Part shown: piece by piece, positions 56,551 through 64,000 of the stretch
Numbering within the stretch: position 1 is the first letter of the stretch
Layout of the letters: every line of letters begins with the position of its first letter
Assembly: GCA_043228905.1 (NCBI GenBank)
Contig: JBHGNT010000006.1
Coordinates: 21,886,001 to 21,950,000 of the forward strand
Source of the DNA: Azolla caroliniana
Lineage: Eukaryota > Polypodiophyta
Direction of reading: 5' to 3'
DNA length: 64,000 nucleotides
Made by a program: the position numbers and the translations under genes
Notes under the pieces: model-generated
Seen by the model: only the letters and a program-made list of their open reading frames with translations
Database searches by the model: none
What the model was told of the DNA's origin: nothing

Positions 56551-57330
56551 ATTATATGTATATGTTGTGTGCGTATGGGCGATAAACTTTTAGATTTTTT
56601 TAGTAGCACTATTGGTGTTAAGCAAGGATACCCACTCTCACCAACTCTATTTAGTTTATGCATTAATGAATTGGAAGAAATGGTTGCCAAACTTGTAAAG
56701 GAAGGTGTTCTCATGGGGAGCAACGGTGTGGGGAATATTACACTCTAGCTTGATGTTGTATAAGGTAGATGATATACAAGAGGCCATGACGGCATATAAC
56801 AGAAGATTGATATCAGTTAGTCCGTTTTAGCAACTTCGAAAGCAGATGCGATCTGTCCATATCTGGAAAACTGTGACTACGATAACATTATGGGTATTAT
56901 GGAAATGTAGATGTAGTCGACTTTACGATGCCGCAAAGCTTGGCATTCCAGAGATATTGCTTGAGATATGGGAAACATTGTTGATAGTAGTTCGTGGGCA
57001 GTATGATAACATGTCTAGTTCTCCAGAAAATATTCATAAAAGAAGGATGAAGCTTCGTCACTTATGGAGGAAGGTGCCTCTCTTTGTAATGACAAACCAA
57101 AGACCTCAATGGAATTATCATCTTCCATGGACCCTTTCTTGATATAAAACCAACATGTTAATGTATCATTTAAGGCTCAACAACCCTATATAAGCTGTTT
57201 TTGTATGTACAAGTTTAGGTGTACATACATTACGTTGTAAGCCTACGGGCAGATAACTTTTACTTGTACTTTCTCGATGTTTTAATACTATTGAAGAAAA
57301 TCTTTCAAAGAAAAAAACTTGTAAAGGAAG
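56551..57330 (+). pseudogene. LINE reverse transcriptase, 3' part and tail
   Basis: The RT resumes after the solo LTR: GDKLLDFFSSTIGVKQGYPL and SPTLFSLCINELEEMV are the LINE domain B region. Around 56846-57142 a peptide with TTITLWVLWKCRCSRLYD resembles the C-terminal region after RT in plant LINEs (weak). The sequence TTTTAATACTATTGAAGAAAAT near 57280 resembles LINE 3' ends. It is broken by stops. Confidence 0.65.
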
Positions 57331-57349
57331 GTGTTATGAACATATAACA

Positions 57350-57405
57350 AAACACCAAACTCGTAATAGAGATTTGAACCCATGACCTCCTTGGTCATGA
57401 TCGTT
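57350..57405 (-). repeat. tRNA-like B-box segment
   Basis: On the minus strand, GGAGGTCATGGGTTCAAATC followed by TCTATTACGAG resembles the promoter B box and tail of a tRNA-derived SINE. No full A box was found. Confidence 0.3.
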
Positions 57406-57619
57406 TGCAAGTGATGGCCATTAATGCCTTTAAGGCACCCACAGATTCAACATTTACTAATTCAATTTGTTGTGATCTTGAAGTAAACGAATTAGCACAA
57501 GATCTGTTGAATCATATCATTCAATATCGTGTTTATTATTCAAGGTTCATGAATTCTCGTAAAGATTATTTAAATCAGTTTAAGCTCTCGTACGCCTCCC
57601 TTATGAAGTCTTCCATGTT

Positions 57620-58010
57620 GAGCGCTCTTCCTTGGATGGTAGTGGATCAACCCTTCTCGCCTTCCTTTGACCTTCCCTTTGTGGCTCTACCGATGTTGAT
57701 AAGATGGGCTATGTCGATGTTGAACTCAGTACCATTGTACTCATCCCTATTGAGCACTCTTCCTTGGATGGTAGGGGGTTGACGCTTCTCGCCTTCCTTT
57801 GAACTTTCCTTATGGCTCTGTCGATGTTGATAAGATGGGCTATGTTGATGTTGAGCTTTCTTCCTTGGATGGTAGTGGGTCAACCCTTCACCTTCCTTCG
57901 ACCTTCCTTTATGGGATCTCCCTTCTGAAGGCTCCCATGTCGAGTGCCATCGTACTCTTCCCTTTTGAGCTCTCTTCCTTGGATGGTAGTGGCGCGACCC
58001 TTCTATCGTG
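57620..58010. repeat. About 115-bp tandem repeat
   Basis: Four degenerate units start CTTCCTTGGATGGTAG at 57627, 57759, 57860 and 57974. Most contain CGCCTTCCTTTGACCTTCC and ATGTTGATAAGATGGGCTAT. The open frames over it have no family resemblance. Confidence 0.85.
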
Positions 58011-58259
58011 TCGTTGGCATACGCTACCCACTTTGATCCAATCTTCAGTTAGCCCATTTGCTCCATCGTCATCCTAAAGTTGGACTTCAATGGTCATACT
58101 TTCTATTTGATAGATGAACATCACAAACATTAATATTGTACTCACCCCCACTCGTTTTTTATCCCGTCTCGAGAGTTGAGCAAAACAAAGCTCAAACTCT
58201 TAAAACACATGTATGACACTTTTGTGGGTCTTCGTCGATGCTACCCATAGGCCCAATTC

Positions 58260-58621
58260 TTACCAGATTCTTTCCCTCATCTCTTTGTAGTTGTACTTCT
58301 CCAGTAGTGCGTCCTTGAAGGATTCCCATGAGTCATGAGCTTTTTGTAGCCTCTTGACCTCTTCGTACATTGACACACCCACCACCCGGAGAAAACATTG
58401 GAGCCTCATTGGTTCATTCACCTCTTGGTGACTCATTTCTGCTTTGTAGTCTTTTAAAAATTTTGGGATGCTGTATTCGTTAAAACAATCAATTGTTTTG
58501 ATCACCCCTTCAATGTCATGTTGTGTTACTTCTTGTCTTTCTCTTCCTTCACGAACCCATCATCATCCTTGACATCATCTCCATGAAATCTTCATCGGTC
58601 GTCGCCATCTTCCCTTGCTGC
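58260..58621 (-). pseudogene. LTR retrotransposon gag fragment
   Basis: The minus-strand ATG near 58610 gives MATTDEDFMEMMSRMMMGS, then a stop. The gag core resumes as IDCFNEYSIPKFLKDYKAEM, RLQCFLRVVG and HDSWESFKDALLEKYNY, typical in layout of plant Ty3/gypsy-type gag. It ends at about 58260. Upstream (58640-59670) is LTR-like sequence with a GGCAGGATCATGGGGGTCTT box. Confidence 0.6.
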
Positions 58622-58639
58622 TCTTTCACATCGGGTTAA

Positions 58640-59670
58640 CCAAATATATCATGTAAATGCACGTGCGTGTGGTACTTGGGCAGGATCATGGGGGTCTTGG
58701 ACTAGGGATGATGCAAAGCTAATGAGGACACAAACATAAGGGAATCAAAGGATTTGAGATATCAAAGGCTCCTTGGAGTTGAACGCTTGGAGGTGTCCAA
58801 GGCTCGGAGGACTCGAACACTCTGATCTGAGTCCAAGGCTTCGAGGACTCCAATGCTCCAAGGAGTTGAAAGCTCCAAGGACTTGAATATTCTTGGGAGT
58901 CAAACATAAACGATGCGAATGTGCCTTTATCTTCTCCTCTCTTCCATGAAGGTTTGGGGGGGACAAATTGCATGCTAGGTTAGGCTTAATACACAAGATT
59001 AGCGTAAATACTAAAACCAAATGAACTCATATTAAGATTTAGACAGTAATTTATATGAGAAATCCCTTTATAAGGTAGGGTTTACAAAATGTTCACAAAG
59101 AATAAGTACAACGGTGGTAATTGCAAGATAACCACTCAACATCAAATGGGAATGAAAGTTGGGTGGATAGTCGAGTTCGTTTGAAGGTGCGAGTTAAGTG
59201 AGACCTCACCTACATTCAATGGCAATGGCCTTGAGTTGAAGTAAGGATCTCGGGCCACTTCATGCTCCCCTTCTACGACCGGTGCGTGAGTTCGCCAAAC
59301 CCCTTCTTTGAATGAGTTTGGTGATGATGGAGATTGTGGATTAATGAAGGAATATCAAATATGAAGGAATGAGCTTGGGAAAGATCCAAGAGACCCGATT
59401 CAACGACTAGAAAATGAAGGGGCAAGTTCCGATTAAGCATCCCACTCTTAACTTAGCATGAGGGAAGGCATTGAGCAACAATCTCAACCATGCATAGTAT
59501 GTGAACATATGCTTTGTGGGCCATGAGCATTAAAGACTCATTATGAGTCATTCTTGAAAGAGAAAATTGTAATTGAAATGTCATATGCATTTAGTGAGAG
59601 AATATTCTATTACCGTCTCCCTCTAATGTTGGCTCTTGTAGAGAGAATGTAGAGAGAGGTGACTCTAGAT
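58640..59670 (-). mobile_element. LTR-like sequence upstream of gag fragment
   Basis: Non-coding. It contains the GGxxGGAxCAxGGGGGTCTTGG box near 58680-58705 shared with 8125 and (inverted) 20087. A cluster of GCTCCAAGGAGTTGAA-type inverted words lies at 58745-58880. The segment 59485-59670 is related to 55505-55735. It is probably the LTR of the gag fragment at 58260. The stretch 59671-60171 shows nothing further. Confidence 0.4.
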
Positions 59671-60171
59671 AAAGCACCCTCCTCCCATCTTTTTTGTTGC
59701 CCATCTTATTTTTTGTTATCAAATCTTTTCTTGTTGTGAATCTCTATCTCATCTTGCTCATACACATAACACCACACAAAGTCCTATAGGAAATAGAATT
59801 ACAACTTCTAGCTCAGAGTCTACTTCTAGCTCAAGTTCTATGACCAACCTTTACATTTGAAGTAGAGTCTTGTCCGTTTGGCGCAATAACCATTGTTAAA
59901 CATAGATTGATGCATGGATTGGTACAAATGGTGTCTAAAGAAACTATCAATCTCAAATTTATTTTAGTAACTATATCTTCTAATGCGGCACACAAAAATC
60001 TGGAGTTTAATGCAAGGGGTTTTCTCTTGCAAGGCTTATTACTTTCAACTAGTGTTTAAATATCTAGAAGGAATTAATTTCAAACTATCGAACTACATTA
60101 AAGTGGTGGAAAATAATGACCATTAATTCATTTGCTTTTGTGATCTAATATCTCACCAACACTATGGCATA

Positions 60172-60218
60172 TGACAACTGTAAACGTGACTGTTTGCGGA
60201 AGCGTAAAACAGAGAACA

Positions 60219-60297
<79 letters not shown>

Positions 60298-60636
60298 CAG
60301 AGAAAGCAGAACACAATTTCAAAATTATTTCAAGACTCTGTATACACACTGTGCTAAGTAGCACTATTTATACAAGTCCTCTTGGGACTGACAGAAGTAC
60401 CATGTACTTCAATGCTCACACGAGCATCTGACACTTACTACGAGACTATAGCTACCTAGTAGTCTATCCTATACTAGGCTTCCGATTGGACTTCCGGTTA
60501 CGGATTGCACTTGGCCTCCACTGCTTGCCGGTTCGGTTGCTCACCGTCATACCGATCCATTTTGCCCGATCCGTCTCGCTTACCGGCTTTGGCTTATTCA
60601 ACCGATCCGGCTCCGGTTTGAGCTTGCCGCTCAACA
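60172..60636 (-). repeat. 3' LTR of copia element
   Basis: About 465 bp, starting TGTTGAGCGGCAAGCTC at 60636, with a TATA region near 60370 (GTATAAATAGTGC on the minus strand) and a (GA)n microsatellite at 60223-60290. The polypurine tract CTTGAGGGGG directly abuts the LTR. It is homologous to 6387-6861. Confidence 0.85.
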
Positions 60637-61743
60637 CACCCCCTCAAGCTCAACCTGAGGTGGGGTCGTAGTGTCGACCTCTGTGGCAGTCGGTTCTTCC
60701 AACCGACTTCTCCTGGCGTCACTCCGCCTTGCTCGCGCTCCTCGTCCGATCCAGTCCCGTTTGCCGCGACCCCTTTGGTTCTGCGCGCCTCGACCCTCTC
60801 GGTCGGCATGTCTGCTCAAAAGGCCCATCTCAGCACTCACGTTGTTGTGACTCCGGCGCTTGCTGATCCGTCGGTTCTCCCACAATGGCATCGACTTCCG
60901 CTGTGTCCGTGTCCCCTTGGCCTTCAGTCGATCCGACTCATCCAAATCCATCTGTTGATCCGAGTCAGCTGTCTCCGACTCGTTCCAGCTCTTGTCCGAA
61001 TCGGTACACTCCGATTCGACTTCCGGCTTTAGGCCTCTCACCACATCGGACCACTTCCGAGTCTTGGCCTTCTCCATGCTTCCCTCGGCTTCTTCAGCCG
61101 GTGAACCGAAATCGAATTCTTCATTCGACTCCGCATCATGGTTAGTACCGTCGTGATGACCTCCGCACAACATGCACTTCTCTTCCTGAGTGCACAACTC
61201 TTCTTCACAGCCGCTTGCTCCGACCTGTTCGGATGTGTTGACTTCCTTCGTCGACTCGGCTTCCTTCATCTTCTTGTCTCCTCTTCTTCCGGCTCTCCTC
61301 TTACCGACAGGTTCAACAGTTTTTTTGTCTTTGCCCGTTTCGGTAGAGACCTTGCCCTTGCCCTTGCTTCTCCCCCTCAAGTGCGGCACGTCGAGATGCT
61401 GAATACCAAGCATGTCGGTAAAGTGCTGCAACTTGTCCGATCCGAGCGACTTGGTGAAGATGTCGGCAACTTGCCGATCCGTATGAACATACCGTAGGTC
61501 AACTTCACCGCTCAGGACCCGCTCACGCACGAAGTGGTAGTGCACCTCGATGTGCTTTGTGTGAGCATGGAACACAGGGTTCCTGGCGAGCTGCAGGCTG
61601 CTCATGTTATCGCAGTAAATCGGGATCGGGGTCGGTACCTCGATCCGCAAGTCTCGCAGCAGTCGCCGAAGCCAGATGGCTTCACAAGTGGCAACGGTAG
61701 CGGCCCGGTACTCAGCCTCAGTGCTTGACAAAGCCATTGTGGA
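60631..61743 (-). CDS. Copia RNase H with C-terminal extension
   Basis: RNase H is followed in frame by about 246 extra codons. RNase H motifs are ALSSTEAEYRAA, IYCDNMSSLQLARNPVFHAH, TKHIEVHYHFVRERV and QVADIFTKSLGSDKL; copia polyproteins normally end soon after. Here the frame stays open from about 61371 to 60631. It encodes a Lys/Glu/Arg/Ser-rich chain with a Cys/His cluster (CEEELC, then CMLCGGHHDGTNHD), the word KWSDVVRGLKPEVE, and a basic Arg/Gly tail. The TGA stop is formed by the first six bases of the LTR. No membrane segment or signal peptide is visible, so it is not envelope-like. Upstream, TAG at 61744-61746 separates this part from the rest of pol. The extension's function is unknown. 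Confidence 0.7.
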   Translation of the reverse strand, partial: STMALSSTEAEYRAATVATCEAIWLRRLLRDLRIEVPTPIPIYCDNMSSLQLARNPVFHAHTKHIEVHYHFVRERVLSGEVDLRYVHTDRQVADIFTKSLGSDKLQHFTDMLGIQHLDVPHLRGRSKGKGKVSTETGKDKKTVEPVGKRRAGRRGDKKMKEAESTKEVNTSEQVGASGCEEELCTQEEKCMLCGGHHDGTNHDAESNEEFDFGSPAEEAEGSMEKAKTRKWSDVVRGLKPEVESECTDSDKSWNESETADSDQQMDLDESDRLKAKGTRTQRKSMPLWENRRISKRRSHNNVSAEMGLLSRHADREGRGAQNQRGRGKRDWIGRGARARRSDARRSRLEEPTATEVDTTTPPQVELEGVC

Positions 61744-61746
61744 CTA

Positions 61747-63372
61747 CTTCTTGCTGCTCCACGCAATGGCCGCGCTACCTATGGAGAACATGTATCCGGA
61801 AGTTGAGTGGCGATCAGACGCATCGCCGGCCTAGTCAGCATTTGTGTAACCAACAAGCTCTTCGGGTATCCCTCGCCGGTATAGCAGTCCCCGGTCCTTA
61901 GTGCCACTGACATACCGTAATATGCGTTGCGCGCACTGAAGGTGCTCCACGGTCGGCTTCTACATGAACTGACTTACCATGCCGACCGGATAGCTGATGT
62001 CGGGTCGGGTGATGGTTAAGTAGACCAAGCTTCCGACAACCTGTCGGAACCGTTTCTCATTGCAGGCCGGTCTAGAGTTGGGACGGAGCTTCTGGTTCCG
62101 GTCCAGGGGTGTGGAGACAGGTCGGCAATCCGTCATGCCGAACTTATACAGCATATTTAACACGTAATGTCGTTGTGAGAGCAATATGCCGTCGGGGGTC
62201 CGGATCACTTCGATCCCAAGAAAATAATGAAGGTCCCCCAGGTCCTTCATTTCGAATGCGTCCGACAACTGGAACTTGACGCGGGTGATTTCGGGAAGAC
62301 TCGGTCCGGTGATGACTAAATCATCCACATACAAGAGTATACATACCGGACCATTAGAGCCTTGCCGGATGAACAACGAAGAGTCCGACTTAGAGACTGC
62401 AAACCCCAGCTTACGCAACCGGTGCGTGATCTTCGCGTTCCAAGCTCGGGGGGCTTGCTTCAAGCCGTAAAGCGACTTCTTCAGTCGGCATACCGCCGAT
62501 TTGTTCATCTCCGATTGAAATCCGGGGGGCTGAGTCATAAAGACTTCTTCTGCAAGCTCTCCTTGAAGGAAGGCGTTCTTCACATCCATCTGGTGAAGAT
62601 GCCACCCCCTTGCCGCAGCAACCGCCAGTACCACACGAACCGTCGTCATCTTCGCCACAGGAGCAAAGGTCTCGTCGTAGTCGATTCCGTGGGTCTACGC
62701 GTATCCCTTCGCCACTACCCGGGCTTTGTACCGGTTAACCGAACCGTCGGCGTTGTACTTGACCTTGTACACCCACTTGCATCCGATCGGTTTACAGTGA
62801 CGGGGAGGATCAACTAGGTCCCAAGTTTCGTTGGCATCAAGTGCCCGCATTTCTTCGTCCATAGCGGCACGCCAATTTGCGTCCTTTGCCGCTTCTGCGT
62901 AGCTCTCCGGCTCACGCACTTCTGTCACCTTAGTCATGTACGCATAATGATGCGCCATGTATTCATTGTACCCGTACCGCATGACGGGATCCTTCTGGCG
63001 GGTTGATCGACGCAACGCACCGTCACCTGATTTGAGGCCCTTCTTGGCCAGTTCGGTCTTCGTTGCCGAAGACCCGCCTTTCTCCTTTCCGGAGTCGGAT
63101 ACGCACCGATCCGACTCATCGTTTCCGGTTTCGAATTCCGACATCTTCCTCTTCCCCTTCTCTTTGCGCGTGAACCGTTTCCTCGGTTCCTTGCGCGGGG
63201 AGAGCACGGCAGAGTCTCCACCACTTGCCGTCTCTTCATTCGACTGGTCTAGCCGACTTAGTCGCTCGTTTGGTCCACTCAACCGTAACGATTCCGGTCT
63301 CTCATCTTGAGTCCTGGCTTCGTCATCCTCTGCCAGGGCTGATTCAGGCTCACTGGCCTGATCTTCCGGCAT
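61747..63372 (-). pseudogene. Copia linker and reverse transcriptase
   Basis: Linker from [16 protein letters not shown] (63372) with [20 protein letters not shown], then [55 protein letters not shown] and the intact catalytic LYVDDLVITG. It ends through RPDISYPVGMVSQFM towards RNase H. In-frame TAG codons at 62695-62697, 61960-61962 and 61831-61833 replace expected Gln, Gln and Trp. Otherwise the frame is unbroken. Confidence 0.88.
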
Positions 63373-63447
63373 TGGGTCGGGATCAGAGGTCGGAGTCGGT
63401 ACGGAGTACCAGGATGCTGATTCATCGAACTCGACATCTCGGCTGAC

Positions 63448-63999
63448 TCAGACTTCCTTTGTCCGGGGGTTAAAGCACTTATACCCCTTTTGCTCTTGAG
63501 CATAACCGACTAGAATGCATTTTTCCGATTTTGCATCCAGCTTTCTCCGCGTCTTATCCGGCACATGCACATACGCTATGCTGCCGAATATCCGAAGGTG
63601 TCTTAAGTTCAGCTTGCGCCCAAAATACAGCTCATGAGTTGACACCTTGTCAGCAATGCGGTTTTGTATGTAGACGGCCGTCTGGACTGCCTCCGCCCAG
63701 TAGAACCGGGGCATGCTCTTCTCCTCCAGCATTGCCCTTGCCGCTTCAACAAGTGTCCGGTTCTTCCTTTCGGCCACACCGTTTTGCTCCGGTGTGTATC
63801 TGCAACTGAACTCTCGCTGAATTCCCTTCTACTGCAGATAACTAGTGAATTGGCCGGAAAAATATTCCTTTCTGCCATCCGACCGAAGGCATTTGATCTT
63901 CCTCTCTGATTCCCGTTCCACCATCTTCTGGAGGCTCCGGAAACAATCGAAGACTTCGCTCTTCCGCTCAATCAGGTAGATCCAAGTATGTCGAGTATA
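63448..63999 (-). pseudogene. Copia integrase, C-terminal two thirds
   Basis: Integrase from the window edge: HTWIYLIERKSEVFDCF, LRSDGRKEYFS (second Asp intact), then TAG at 63829-63831. The catalytic Glu word PEQNGVAERKNRT and YWAEAVQTAVYIQNRIADKV follow. It ends at ILVGYAQEQKGYKCFNP and a TGA at 63448-63450 (expected Arg position). The first catalytic Asp lies beyond 64000. It is nearly the same as the scrap at 143-745. Confidence 0.88.
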
Positions 64000-64000
64000 G

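Larger units (their letters stand above)
60172..64000 (-). mobile_element. Ty1/copia element, 3' part, running off window
   Basis: Minus-strand element whose 5' half lies beyond 64000. It has integrase, linker, RT, RNase H, an unusual C-terminal extension, then the 3' LTR (60636 down to 60172). Pol stays in a single reading frame from 63999 to 60631, interrupted only by six nonsense codons (five TAG, one TGA) with no frameshift. This suggests a rather young copy. It is the same family as the fragments at 143-745 and 6387-7212. Confidence 0.9.

Noticed and set aside
60164-60431. Arg/Glu-repeat open frames
   Set aside because: They are translations of the (GA)n microsatellite inside the copia LTR.
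60631-61371. Extension after RNase H as an envelope-like gene
   Set aside because: No signal peptide, membrane segment or coiled fusion region is visible; the chain is highly charged throughout.

Overview
This looks like nuclear DNA of a flowering plant. It has spliced genes with GT-AG introns, plastid-targeted proteins, a PPR gene, a RING-type E3 ligase, telo-box promoters and abundant Ty1/copia and Ty3/gypsy retrotransposons. No species is claimed. All gene structures were built by hand from splice motifs and protein continuity.

Layout. Positions 1-24500 are almost entirely retrotransposon debris. In order they hold a copia integrase scrap; a pyrimidine-rich block; a truncated minus-strand copia element (2947-5130); a tandem tRNA-Thr(TGT) array (5131-5900); another copia 5' end (6387-7212); LTR-like repeats; a decayed gypsy pol (10053-12656); and a three-level nest. 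In the nest, a gypsy element (13704 to about 24475) was split by a 6.0-kb copia element (17386-23415, target duplication ATACC). That copia element was itself split by a solo LTR (21451-22153, target duplication CTCTC) and damaged by another insertion (19714-20150). Positions 24500-26380 are non-coding with tandem duplications.

The host genes lie between 26 and 55 kb. They are plastid chaperonin-60 beta (minus strand, 13 exons, 26382-32572); an MFP1-like plastid coiled-coil membrane protein (plus strand, 5 exons, 35189-37983); a GC-rich gene of unknown function (40050-40634); an AIRP2-like RING E3 ubiquitin ligase (minus strand, 5 exons, 42791-46413); and an intronless PLS-class PPR protein (51935-54502). 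Positions 55700-64000 return to mobile DNA: a LINE split by a solo gypsy LTR, a gypsy gag scrap, and the 3' part of a minus-strand copia element that runs off the window end.

Notable signals. The Ty3/gypsy LTR family (copies at 13704-14045 and 56233-56550) carries dense arrays of perfect heat-shock elements just upstream of its TATA box, as in heat-activated LTR elements. The chaperonin promoter also carries two perfect heat-shock elements. The copia element at 60172-64000 has an open, in-frame, highly charged extension of about 246 residues after RNase H, with a Cys/His cluster, ending exactly in its LTR. The AIRP2-like gene carries a different degenerate minisatellite in each of three introns, and the MFP1-like gene shows decayed tandem copies of an exon start.
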